A stretch of DNA of 64,000 bases, from NCBI GenBank assembly GCA_008704415.1, contig VXIS01000100.1, positions 62,001 to 126,000 on the forward strand. The letters are read 5' to 3'. This document shows positions 9,978-21,056 of this stretch, in pieces (positions within the stretch are counted from its first letter, which is position 1; each line of letters starts with the position of its first letter). The DNA comes from Sphaerosporella brunnea (lineage: Eukaryota; Ascomycota; Pezizomycetes; Pezizales; Pyronemataceae). The position numbers and the translations under genes are program-made. A model generated the notes under the pieces. That model was given only the letters and a program-made list of their open reading frames with translations. It was not told the DNA's origin and ran no database searches.

Positions 9978-10958
9978 CGAATATAGTATGGGGATATGGG
10001 TGTGGGTACAGTTCTGACAGGAGGGTGGAGTGGTTTTTTTTGTTTTCAGAAAATTTTTCCAAAACGGCCTTTCGAAAGCTACAGGGACTTCCTCTTAAGA
10101 TGATGCGATGCGGGGCAAAAAGTGTGGGATGGTCGGCAGTCGCATGGAAGGGATGGGGTGGATGTCACTCAAACTTTTTTTTTGTCTTAGAATTTTTAGC
10201 GGGATGGGATGGATGCAGGGGCGGCGGCGGCTTGTTCTCGAGTGGCCGCATGGCAGGTAAACACACATATTGCACAGCACATGTATCTACTCTACTCCAT
10301 GCACGAGTGCACGTGGTGGCCACGGAACGTCAGTGAGGATGCGAGAAACATGGTGAACGACAGTATGCATATGATCGAGGCCAGGCTCAAGCAAGCAAAT
10401 AAGCCTACAACGTGGTGTTATAAATCGTCACTTGTCGCCTACCTACCTCCACCCAGAAACACCCCTGATGTCCACGAAGCTGCCTGGCCCTTGTCGGCGA
10501 CTCGTCCAACCCCGCGAGGCCGCAATCCTGGAGGAGACGTCGGCCCGCAACGCTTGCCGGTTACCGACAGGTCCCCGTCAAGCGCGGCGACTTCATGCCT
10601 GGCCCTTGTGCCCGATCTCGCCTCCGCCTAGCCCTGTGGATCGACATCTCGTGCTTCCCCGGTTTTAGGGCGGCTGGGATCAGCTTGGTCATTTCGAGGA
10701 GTGATGGTCCGGGCAAGCGGTCGAGTCCGATGGTAAATATTTACCTCTGGGCTCGATAAACTGGAGACGGAGATGGAATGCAATTTTGAACGTTTTGAAA
10801 GAGGGCTGGCTAGTATATGGAAATGTGGAAATGGGCCATAGAAACATCGCGACTCCGAAGAAAAAAAAAAAAACCCCCCCCAATTGATACAATGCGCAAG
10901 CCAAGCAAATATATTTACATATATCGCTTGAAATATCCGCCAGTTAAACTGAGGTAAT
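9978..10958. other. intergenic FOL2 5' side / RPC2 3' side
   Basis: Nearly 1 kb with no recognisable coding region. It contains the FOL2 promoter and an A-rich, C-rich homopolymer stretch at about 10861-10881. Frames at 10025-10668 have no domain and no codon structure I trust. Confidence 0.5.
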
Positions 10959-13900
10959 CTATATCGAGGATGGGAATTTGTCCTTCAGCTTGATGCGGCA
11001 CAGGACGTTCATGCTGAGCAGCTCTTGGATCAGCAATTTCGCTGCATACGGAATCTTCATCTTCGTGACGGCCTTTGAGCTCTGGCATGTTGTGCACCAG
11101 TTGCTGTAACCCATCAGACCGCATTGCTCGCAGAGATCTACCTCGTGGACGTCTGACGACAGCATCAGACGTTCCAAGAGAAGTTGAGAGGCTAGTGACA
11201 AGTTAGCTTGAACGGCAAAGATCAGGGAGGGGATGTATCATACCCCCGTAAGCGATCAGACAATCACGTTCCATCTCTCCCAAACGCAGACCACCCATCT
11301 TAGAACGACCCTCAGTGGGCTGTCGAGTGAGAACCGCCCTGGGACCACGTGATCGGCTGTGCATTTTGTCTTGAACCATGTGCTTCAACTTCTGGTAGTA
11401 GATAGGACCGAAGAAAATGTATGCCTCCAGAGATTCTCCCGTGATTCCTGCGCACCGTTAATCAGCCCCGTCTCGTTCTTATGGGCATGGCAAAATGAAG
11501 CATACCAGAGGTGACAAAGTCCTTGCCAGAGTAACTGAAGCCGTTATCGACCAAGATTTTCGCCATGTCGTCCACCTTGCTTCCTCCGAATGCAGTGCCA
11601 TATTGCAACTTCCCGCTGAGAAGCCCTGCCTTGCCCGCGAGCAGCTCGATCATCTTTCCGACCGTCATTCGAGAAGGGAAACCGTGAGGGTTCATGATAA
11701 CGTCTGGAGTGATGCCGAGATCGTTGAAAGGCATATCCTCCTGCTGAGCGATGATACCTGTGACACCCTTCTGTCCGTGACGAGACGAGAACTTATCACC
11801 CAACTCGGGGCGACGAGTCTGTCGTGTCAGTACTTTAATAAGTGTCTGCTCGTTCTCGGCAGTGGAGATCATGATTTTGTCAATGTACGCTGGATCCATG
11901 AGCTTGTATTTCATTGGTGCATCCTTGTACTCGTCCGGAGCCCGCGTCTCATTAAGCAACTGCGGGGTGTCCGCCGTGTTGACTGGCACCTGTTTGTTGA
12001 TATACACCTGTTCGTTTTCGATCTTCTCTCCGACCGCGGCCAGACCATCTGCCTCCAGAGCGAGATGCTTCCCAATCGGTACGCTTGCGCCAGAAGCATC
12101 AACAGTCCTTTTGATGTCTCCAATGCGGTCTGCCGCGCCATTCTGGTATTTCCGGAGCGTTGTAACGTACTTCTTGAAGACTTGACACCGACCGAACCCT
12201 CTGTCGACTGATCCCTTATTCAACACCAAGGCATCCTCAATATCGTAGCCGGAATAACTCATGACTGCCACGATTGCAGACTGGCCGGCGGGCAACTTGT
12301 CGTATTGGATAAGTTCAATGGTCCTAGTCTTGACCATAGGCTGCTGAGGGTAAACCATAAGGTACAATAGGGTATCGATTCGTAAAAACTGATTGTAAGC
12401 AATTGCTCCAATGGCCTGTTTACCCATGGCACATTGGTAGGTGTTACGCGGTGACTGGTTATGATGGGGGTACGGAATCAATCCGGCCACAGCACCGAGA
12501 ATTGTGAAAGGCTCGATCTCTATGTGGGTAGTGGTGTCCCCAATCTCGTGCTCGTATATGGCAATGTGCGAGTCGTTTTCCTCGTTACAGTCGACATATT
12601 CTACCAGGCCCCGCTTGAGGAAATCCTCGAATGTCATCCTGCCTGCTGCTAAAGACTGTAGATAGTTAGCACTGCAATTATAGCCAGCCGAGAGAGTTAT
12701 TACCTTAAGGTGGCGGGAGGTGACTTTCGGACGCTTGTTCTCGACTATGATGAGCGGTCGGCAAATCCTACCTCCATCGGTGGCGATGTGCACGCCGTTG
12801 TGATGGTTGTTAATGTATATACTGATGAACTCCGATATCTTGCCTGACCTCCGCAGCTTTCGGAAGGTCTCCAAAAATCGCTTAGGATACCGAGTGAGAC
12901 CATAGCATGTACCATTGATAAAGATGATGTATGAACCAGGTACATAGAGCTCATAACCACTGACTAGGGTAATGTCTTCAGCTCCCAACGCAAACATCAG
13001 TTGTTTTATCGGTTCCTCTTCGTCGTCGGTCGTGATATGGGTCATCAGGGCTAAGTTCTTCACTAGACCACAGGCTTCTCCTTCTGGAGTATCGGAAGGA
13101 CACAACATTCCAAACTGGGATGGCTGAAGTGCACGAGGTCCAGAGACTTTTCGCGTCTTTTCAAACTGCGAAGAGATTCTGGTCATCATTCCCAGCGCAC
13201 TGATGTAGGATAACCGACTGAGAACGTGAGTAACTCCAGCACGCTCCATCTTGAATCGTTTCAGAGACCAGTTTCCAGTGGAAATGGCACGGTTCATTCC
13301 CTGAGTGATCAATCCAGCACCATTCTGTAGTAGCGGCAGTGCGTCAAATTCCGAGGTCCGAGATGGCTTCTTGAGTGTCTTGTCAATGCTCATTTTCATG
13401 TCCGAATTGAACTTTTTGAAAAGATCCTCAAACAATAGTGAGAGCAGCTGACCAGCCCTTCAACACTGTTAGTCCCTTTGAACATGGATCTATGGAGGAT
13501 GATACGTACAATTCCAACCGCTTATTTCCCACATAATCTCGGTCATCCACCAGCGCAGGGTTGACCATGGCCTGGATCACTCTTCTGGCCATAAAAGCCA
13601 TGTAGAGTGCCTTGGGACGGAAGTTCAAATTATCAACATTGATATGTGCCAGCACGACAGTAGCCAATGCTTCCAATGCCTCTCTCTCTGGTGGTCGTTT
13701 CTGCTGCAGCATACCGGGGCGTGGCATCATCTTCTTCACGCGAGTGCCGATGTACTCTAGGGCCTGTTTTTGGGTAAAGATTTTGAGCTTCGAGCACTCT
13801 TCGAAGTTTATTGAGAAAGTATCTTGGTACACCATGTCCGTGCCCGCGACGAGTAGAAGGATCTCGTGGTCGGATTGTATGCCCATCGCCTTCAAAGCCA

Positions 13901-14830
13901 CAACTATGGGAATATCCTCTGTGATGGAGTTGTGGCGAAGGTATATCATTCCTTTCTTGGTCAAAACGTAGGTTTTCGATTTGCGTTCGTGAGTAGAACT
14001 GAGGGCACGTTAGTCAAGCCACGAGATGCTGAAAAGACAGCAGAGCTCACCTAGTCACCGATGCTTGGATAATATCCTTCTTTGGTTCGCTCTCAATGAT
14101 GATACGGTTCTTGCTCAGCTGTTCCTGCACCAAAATAACCTTTTCCGTTCCGTTCACGATAAAGTATCCACCCGGGTCCAATGGGCACTCATTGAGTTTT
14201 GCCATTTCCATCTCGTCTTTTCCTGTCAGGACACATCTACTACTTCGCAGCATGACTGGTAATCGACCAATATTCATTCCCGACTGCCGGATGATTTGCT
14301 TCCCTCGGACGTATTCAACGTCGACGTAGATGGGGGCGGAATATGTAAGATCTCGTAATCGACATTCGTTGGGTGTTATGGGTGCATCGAATTCAATATC
14401 CATTCGCCGTGGCATGCCCACTCGAATGTCTGTATACCTTTTCGAGCATTAGAGCGATGGCCACTCAACAAGCTAAAGCAAAGAGTGGGTCGGCTTACCG
14501 TAGGAAGAACTGGGGATCCACATCGCTCACAACCCTCTCGTTTGCCTTAACAATCTTTTTCAACTCCACGTTCACGAAATAGTTGTATGAGTCAATGTGC
14601 TGCTTGACCAGTCCCTTGACTTTCAGGAAAGCAGGAAGAAGGGTCCATTTGTCTTCCGCAGTATTGATAGGATCTGTCAGATGCTTGCCCTTGTAGTACG
14701 TTTCCAAAAGTTCGTCGAACGAATCTGCGGGCTTTTTCGCTGGCTTCTGTTCTTCAGCGCTGACAGAGGCAGTCGCCGTCGCGGAAGGTTTCACGGGCTT
14801 CGGAGGGGCAGCAGAGCGTTTTGGGGGCAT
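10959..14830 (-). CDS. RPC2: RNA polymerase III second-largest subunit (Rpc2/Ret1)
   Basis: Catalytic-core subunit of RNA polymerase III, which makes tRNA, 5S and U6 RNA. Seven exons (14499-14830, 14051-14437, 13510-13998, 12704-13457, 11506-12655, 11244-11447, 10959-11191) sum to 1182 codons. Pol III identity comes from the N-terminus ([20 protein letters not shown]), [20 protein letters not shown] and [20 protein letters not shown]. Active-centre motifs are [20 protein letters not shown] and [13 protein letters not shown]. The C-terminal zinc module has [18 protein letters not shown]. Intron 12656-12703 is only 48 nt, a multiple of three and stop-free, so it hides inside a long frame. It has GTAATA, TGCTAAC and CTACAG signals, and homologues lack the extra residues. 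Confidence 0.96.
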
Positions 14831-15237
14831 GATCGGAACAAATGAAGTCGGCTGGATGAGGAACAAGCGTGACGGCGTTTCTTCACGCCAGCCTCCTTGC
14901 AATTGGTAAGAATGCGGTGGCGACGATGACGGGGTTCAAAATATTTAGCAGCGAGCGAAACAGCGAGCCAGTGTCATCTGTTTCTAGCGTAATGGCAACC
15001 TCCGTTGAGCCTCATCGCCGCATTGATCTCTGTGCCACGGCGTGGCTTAGATGCTGCGCCTCTAACGACCACACGTGTTCCGAGTCTCCCGAAGTCAAAG
15101 CAAAGAGATCACACGCGCCCACTCCTCCTTGGTAAACTCTCACTGTACGTCCACCGCCAACGAGACCCGTAGACCGATCGCGAAACAACTGTGCAAAATT
15201 CTATATCTGTCGTTAGCAGCCGCCTTCGCTTCGCATC
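14831..15237. other. divergent promoter region RPC2 / ATG44
   Basis: About 400 bp between two divergently transcribed genes. No gene seen. It serves both 5' flanks. Confidence 0.6.
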
Positions 15238-15578
15238 ATGGTTGTGAGTGGTGGCTCTGCTGTGGTCCCTGAAACGAGAAGGCTGACTTTCTTGATGCAG
15301 CTCGGAAAATTAGCTCACTACGGCTTCGATGCCATCCTCATCTCTGCGTTCCTCGCCGGAGTCAAGCGCTCGACTGGAATCACGTATACCCCACCAGCCG
15401 TGTGCGAACCTATACTGCGAGCTGAAAAACTGACCGCCGTCCCAGCCTGAAAACCGAGAAGATCGAGTCCAAGGATATCCGCTCGGCAGTTGACAAGTAT
15501 CTCAACGTCGGCGAGTGGGTCATGGACCAGAGCATCGCCTTTATGGGCACCAGCAGCTACTTTGAGAGGAAGCGGTGA
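15238..15578 (+). CDS. ATG44: mitofissin Atg44 (DUF1748 family)
   Basis: Small mitochondrial intermembrane-space protein of the DUF1748/mitofissin family (Pfam PF08520). Atg44 in yeasts drives mitochondrial fission for mitophagy. Three exons (15238-15243, 15301-15383, 15446-15578) give 73 codons, about the length of yeast Atg44. The first exon holds only the codons ATG GTT. The protein begins MVLGKLAHYGFDAILISAFL, continues AGVKRSTGITLKTEKI, and has SVGEW-like NVGEWVMDQSIAFMGTSSYF near the end. An amphipathic helix at the N-terminus is typical of the family. Identification is by family resemblance; the mitophagy role is transferred from yeast work. Confidence 0.88.
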
Positions 15579-16230
15579 TCGCACATCGCGCGATAGTTAT
15601 ACCGGGGGGGGGGGGGTGGAATGACTTTACGATCAAATGCGACGACTTGTTGTGTTGCGTGTGTTTTGTTCTTTGCGCTGCGCCAATGCCTTCTGCTTGC
15701 AGGTCTATGATGGGCAGGTCCTCTTTGGGTGTTTATTCTTTGGCTCTTCTCGGTGTACATATGCTCACCTCTCAGTGGCTGCTTTGGACCACCACCATAT
15801 GCGCCATTGGCTCTGGGCGCACGCATTCCCTCCTACGTTTGTTTTATGTTCTTGAAACCAGTCCTAACTATATTAATCATCGCCGTCACCCAAATCTGAT
15901 ATCAGATGTAAAATCCAAACATGCGTATGTGGTCTGTATCCCTTGAATTGTCGAAATTTCGGCCTCACGGAGTTCCTCAACTTGTTTTCAGCCTCGATCA
16001 CTATTATTTAGTGTGAGAAATACTATGTAGGTAGAGTGCGTGAGCTTCACAGGCCACACAACTGCTCGTGTTGCTGCCGGGTAAACTCAACTCTGGTTGC
16101 CGCCCAAACACGCGAGCCCACACGGGCTTGTCGCGGTAATCAGCTTTTCCCAAGTCCAGTTCACCTTCCACGACGCTACCACCGCCACCTCCCCGGCATC
16201 GCAGCAGCAGAGGCAATAACGGTCTGTACC
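15579..16230. other. intergenic ATG44 3' / CUS1 5'
   Basis: No coding signal beyond the CUS1 5' UTR. It contains a G10 run near 15604-15616. The frame at 16036 is open into CUS1 but codes for an unconserved Cys/His-rich leader, so it is treated as UTR. Confidence 0.5.
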
Positions 16231-17496
16231 ATGGTTACTGCCACAGAACCACCGGAGGCTCCGGTCGGAAGCGGAGTTGCTAAACCCAAGCAGAAGCTGA
16301 GCAAGAATCAGCTGCGACGAGCGAAGAAGAAGCAACAAAAGCGCGAGGGCAGCTTGGTATCGACGGCCGAGTCAGAGAGCGAGTCGGTAAGTGAGGGGAA
16401 GGATCGGCTGTTGGGCACGCAAATAAGTCGTCACGTTCGCAATGCTAACTTTCACGCGCTCAAGGAGTCGGAGAGACCTCAGTCAAAACCTCTGATTACG
16501 CCCGATGAAATTCCTGAATTTGAGTTTGACGAGCTCGCAATCGATGAAAATGACCCTACTTTTAGCGAATACCGGAAGATCCTGGAACGATTCCGGCCTT
16601 CCAATGAGAGTGTCAAGATCGAAGAGGAGAAGGGAGAAGTGATGTATCAGGATGACGACATCCCAGACGAGGAGGATGAGGCTGATGAGCCAAAATTGAG
16701 CAAGAAGGCGCGAAAGGCACGCAACAAACTCAGCGTTGCTGAGCTCAAGGCTCTGGTCAAACGTCCCGAGACTGTCGAGTGGACGGATACATCCGCGAAC
16801 GACCCTCGTCTGCTCGTGCACCTCAAGTCATACCGAAATTGCGTCCCTGTACCGTCTCATTGGTCTTTGAAGCGCGAATACTTATCGTCAAAACGCGGTA
16901 TCGAGAAGCCACCATTCGAGCTTCCCAAGTTCATCAAAGACACTGGCATCATGGAGATGCGCGACTCCGTACGCGAAAAGGAAGAGAGTCAGACCCTCAA
17001 GTCGAAGATGCGAGAGCGAGTCCAGCCAAAGATGGGCAAGCTTGATATCGACTATCAAAAGCTGCACGACGCTTTCTTCCGATTTCAAACAAAACCCACA
17101 TTGACTATGTACGGAGAAGTCTACTACGAGGGCAAGGAGTACGAGACGAATCTGAAGGGCCGTAGGCCTGGCGAGCTGTCCGATGAGTTGAAGGAGGCCC
17201 TCAACATGCCACCTGGCGCTCCTCCACCATGGCTGATCAACATGCAGCGCTTCGGCCCTCCGCCATCCTACCCTTCCCTTAAGATCCCTGGTCTCAACGC
17301 CCCGATTCCTCCAGGCGCCCAGTGGGGCTTCCACCCTGGTGGGTACGGAAAGCCCCCAACGGACGAATACAACCGTCCGTTGTATGGTGACGTTTTCGGA
17401 GTCCTCCAGCCGCAAGCGCCCACTCAGACTGGAGAACCTGTGGAGAAGACTTTGTGGGGTGAGTTGCAAGAAGAGGAGGAAGAGAGTGAAGAAGAG

Positions 17497-17528
<32 letters not shown>

Positions 17529-18093
17529 AGAGAACGTTGCGCAAGGTCTCCAGACTCCGAGTGGTATGGAGACGCCTAGTGGCATGGTCTCCAGCGTGCC
17601 CAGCGAGTTTGAACCGGTGGATCAATTCGAGTTGCGTAAGCGCAGGGACGGAACTGAGACGGAGGAGGATGTTGAAAGGCGGAGCCTGTACCAAGTCCTG
17701 CCCGAACACCAAATCAAGGCGAAGGGTTTCTTTGGCGGTGAGCGGGTGTACGACATCAAGAATGCAAATCTCCCTGTGCTTGGTCAGGAGGATAGAAAGG
17801 TTCGCTCCCTCCCGTCTCTGCGCTCATTTACAAAGCTGCTAAACCAGACATCACAGAGGAAGAAGCCTGGCGACATTGATGTTGCTCTCGATCCCAATCA
17901 GCTCGAGGATGACGGCTTAACGTCTGAGGCTGTCAGAAAGCGATACGAACAGGCTCAAGAGGAGCAGCGAAGGCAGCAGCAAGGCTTCCAGTTCCAGGAG
18001 GATCTGAGCGACATGATCGCGCAAGAGAGCCGTAAGAGGCAGAAGCGCGAGGAGGAGAACGCCAAGCGGAAGAAGGAGAAATACCGGTTCTAG
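16231..18093 (+). CDS. CUS1: splicing factor SF3b subunit 2 (Cus1/SAP145)
   Basis: Component of the U2 snRNP SF3b complex that binds near the branch site. Start ATG 16231 (MVTATEPPEAPVG). I infer one intron at 16387-16464 (GTAAGT, TGCTAACT, CAAG), 78 nt, in frame and stop-free. With it removed the protein is 594 aa, with it retained 620 aa. After a basic Lys/Arg-rich start comes the DUF382 region (KARNKLSVAELKALVKRPE, then VPVPSHWSLKREYLSSKRGI, to about residue 270). Then a PSP domain follows (PPGAPPPWLINMQRFGPPPS, LKIPGLNAPIPPGAQWGFHP). An acidic Glu run sits near residue 390, and the C-terminus is charged. The upstream in-frame ATG at 16036 is rejected because that extension is not conserved. 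Confidence 0.94.
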
Positions 18094-18372
18094 ATTGCAG
18101 CCTCGTTTTCAGTTACAGCAGACGACGAGATGTGGAGGCTCTTACAATTAATGGGTTCGTATTGCGCGTGTACTTTTATCTGCAAAACGGGTGTTTTTGG
18201 TTTTGTGTGCAGAAATTTGGCAACTGGTTTCCGAACGAATCTTTCTGTGAGGTTGGACGTAGACAGTAGTGGCCCTGAGCCAGTTCCATTTATAACCTTC
18301 CCTTCTCAACCGAGTCCCATCAGACTCATACAGCCCTCGCAAGCCCGCAATGCGATGATCCACAATAGCACT

Positions 18373-18904
18373 TCACAGATCAGCAATCGTCCTGCCCTTC
18401 CCCAAATCTTCAATATTCTGCTCCCCGCTGCTCCCACCATCCTTCCTGTCCTCACGTGCATCCTCCTTCTCGCCCAGCATCCTCTCCAACACCTTTGCCT
18501 TTGCGCGACCACGCTTCAGCGTCTCCTCCACCTCCTCGACGGACTCCTCATCGTTCTTAAACGGCGGATGTGTTAACAGTAGCGACAGCGCCTCGATATT
18601 CTTTTTCGCACGCGCATTCGTGATTTTTGAGGTCTCTGCCTTCGCAGAGGTGGGAGAAACCCTGGCTTCCCACACGCTGCAGCGACCCTGAAGACGCCCC
18701 AGCTCGCAGAACTTTTCGAATCCCCTTTCGAGGCCGAATATGCGGCCTTCTGTGCGGCCTGCTATCACACCGTCCGCCACTCCCAGGGCGTGGCCTTCCG
18801 CATAGAAACTGCCAAAATGTGAGTTTGCAAAGCGCGAGAGTGTAGAGGAAACGGTAGACCCACTCATCCTCCAGCGAAAGCAGGCTGTCGAAAAAGTCGG
18901 CCAT
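18373..18904 (-). CDS. LTO1: Lto1 (ORAOV1/Yae1-type adaptor for Fe-S assembly on Rli1)
   Basis: Lto1 with Yae1 links the cytosolic iron-sulfur targeting complex to the ABC protein Rli1/ABCE1, which is needed for ribosome recycling. Two exons (18864-18904, 18373-18808) give 158 codons. The N-terminus MADFFDSLLSLEDDFYAEGH runs into the deca-GX3 array: ALGVADGVIAGRTEGRIFGL, then ERGFEKFCELGRLQGR. Glycines are spaced every four residues, the family signature. The C-terminal half is charged. The intron has a GTGGGT donor, a less common but acceptable GT site. The gene is divergent from MOB1 (309-bp shared promoter) and convergent with CUS1. A C-terminal Trp, which serves as the targeting signal in many Lto1 proteins, is not present; the protein ends TIADL. 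Confidence 0.88.
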
Positions 18905-19213
18905 GGATGATGATGGTTATTTTGTCGCGTGGGGGGGGGGGCGGTGATGTGATGCGGGTTCAACCATGTATGTAACATGTGCTTTTATGCAAGTCAAGTG
19001 CTGTGCGGGGTGCATATCACCCACAGCATCCATACAGCGGCTGCGGATCGGCGTGCCTGTGATTGTGCCTTCCGAACCCGCTACCCGCGTCGCTCGAACA
19101 CCCATCCACCTTCTCGTTTCCGCGCCCCCCTCGAAGCGAAATCTCCGCCTATCAAACACCGCCTCCCTCCACGAAACGAACGAACGAATCACAGCCACAG
19201 CGCAACCTAAACC
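18905..19213. promoter_or_regulatory. bidirectional promoter LTO1 / MOB1
   Basis: 309 bp separate the two divergent start codons. Contains a G10 run near 18932 and CT-rich stretches near MOB1. No further element recognised. Confidence 0.5.
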
Positions 19214-20118
19214 ATGACTTCGTTCATCAACACCATGTATGCCCCCCCCAACCCCTCCCCCTTCTTCCTTCCTCCTACCAAGCGCACCAGCGCACTGACA
19301 TGACACGATGAGAGTAGCCACCAGAAAAGCAGGCCGTTCAAACCTAAGAACTCTAGAGGAACGAGCAGTTACCAGCTGCGCCAATACGCGGAACAAACGC
19401 TCGGGTCGGGGAGTTTACGGAAGGTGGTGAAGCTGCCGGAGGGGGAGGATCTGGATGAGTGGTTAGCTGTCAACGGTGCGCTTTTCCCCTCAGTACCGCT
19501 ACCAGAACCACGGCTAACGGAAGCTACATAGTGGTCGATTTCTACAATCAGATAAACCTGCTGGTACGCTTCATATATTGTGGGGGGAGAGGGGCGGAGC
19601 TGATGATTGGGAGAGTAGTACGGCTCGATAACCGAGTTCTGCTCGCCGACTACGTGCCCGGAAATGAAGGCTACAGACGAGTTCGAGTATCTCTGGCAAG
19701 ACAACAACAAGTATAAGCGGCCCACCAAGATGCCGGCGCCTGAGTACATCGAGCACTTGATGGCGTGGGTGCAGAGCAACATCGACAACGAGGCTGTGTT
19801 TCCCTCTCGTATTGGTATTCTCCCCTCTCCACCAAGCACACTAAGGAATGGAGATGCTGATTGCTGGTGGTAGGTGTTCATTTCCCCAAAAACTTCCAGG
19901 CCACAGTCCGCCAGCTGGTGAAACGTCTTTTCCGTGTGTATGCGCACATCTACTGCCACCATTACCCTGTGATAGTAGCATTGGGGTTGGATCCGCACAT
20001 GAACACGTCTTTCAAGCATTATGTTCTCTTCATCAAGGAGTTTAATCTCGAGTCGGGCCGCGACTTCTATGGGCCACTGTCGGACATGGTGGATACAATC
20101 TTGAAGACTGATAACTAA
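19214..20118 (+). CDS. MOB1: Mob1, activator of NDR/LATS-type kinases (Dbf2)
   Basis: Mob1 binds and activates Dbf2/SidB-type kinases in the mitotic exit/septation initiation network, and is needed for cytokinesis and septation. Five exons (19214-19236, 19318-19475, 19532-19563, 19619-19814, 19874-20118) give 217 codons, the family length. It starts [20 protein letters not shown] and continues [20 protein letters not shown] and [19 protein letters not shown]. The zinc-site cysteines are in [11 protein letters not shown]. The zinc-site histidines are in [11 protein letters not shown], and LNTSFKHY-like [17 protein letters not shown] is near the end. Exon 3 has just 32 nt. All junction phases agree. 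Confidence 0.96.
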
Positions 20119-21056
20119 GCCCTTTTCACCACCTTCTTGTTCTTGTCATTGCGCAGGGGGGTTTTGTGGTTGATTTCTTCTGCTTATGCTGTCGTTATAC
20201 TTGTTTACCGTTCTTCTCTGCATGGCAAGCTTGGTTTACGGCGGGGTGGGGGGATTACACGGCGTTATCTTGCTGTTTGTTTTACGTTCCTGTTGGGATA
20301 GCGGGATGATGGTGTGTTTTTGTTATATCTTTGCTTTGGAGCGCTGTTTGCTTTGCCTTGCTTGTACAATAGTTCCTTTAGCATACCCATTTCGCTTGTA
20401 TTCCCATTAAAGGACCTACTTTTCTTCAGTTGAACTCGGTCCCAATTGCATGAAGTGATGGTTTAAATTACTAAGTTATATACTTAATAGTCTCATCCAG
20501 CAGCGCTCGGTCTACTATAGAATCTGGCAAAGGATATCGAAGTGGGGTTCCCTTCCCATCACGACGAATATGCATATTCGTCATGAATCCTAATCGTAAT
20601 CGCTCTACAGGACTGGCACAAAGGGTATATCGCTACTCGTGGCCGGCATTAGAACCAAAAACTGCAACTGCAGCAGGTGGCTAAAACTTGTTCAAAGGAG
20701 AAATCATCGAGGTGCAAATCACCTGATCGAGAAAGCCTCGCAAGATCTCGTCCATCAGCGTTTTTTTTTTTTTTTTGGTTCTAAATGCCGGCCACGAGTA
20801 AATGGCAGGCACTCAAAACAGAACAGAAATCGCTCCAAAACGCCCGCTCAACCAAACGCCCAAAAGCCCACAAGGCAAAAAACACCGAACACCGAACACC
20901 GAACACCGAATGGTACTCACCAAAAGAGGGTTCACAACGCGCTGAAGGAAACGAAAAAAAAAAAGAAAGAAAGAAAAACCAAATGTTGAAAAAAAAAAAA
21001 AAAAAAAAAAAACTAATTTTGCCCAAAAGGGCACTGCAAAGAAGAGGGCTGCCACC
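20119..21056. other. intergenic MOB1 3' / unknown S/T-rich gene 3', convergent
   Basis: Holds the MITE-like element at 20634-20800, a short CACCGAA microsatellite near 20881-20909 and long A runs near 20955-21012. Frames here are simple-sequence artefacts. Confidence 0.5.
20634..20800. mobile_element. 167-bp MITE-like element with about 26-bp inverted ends
   Basis: TACTCGTGGCCGGCATTAGA at 20634 and its inverse at 20771-20800 (one extra T in the right copy) bound a 167-bp segment. A T16 run abuts the right repeat. The interior has no frame of note. It is unrelated in sequence to the fold-back elements at 8106 and 50125. Confidence 0.6.

Noticed and set aside
16036..16230. N-terminal extension of CUS1 from the upstream ATG
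   Set aside because: In frame but Cys/His-rich and unlike any SF3B2 N-terminus; the ATG at 16231 has better context.
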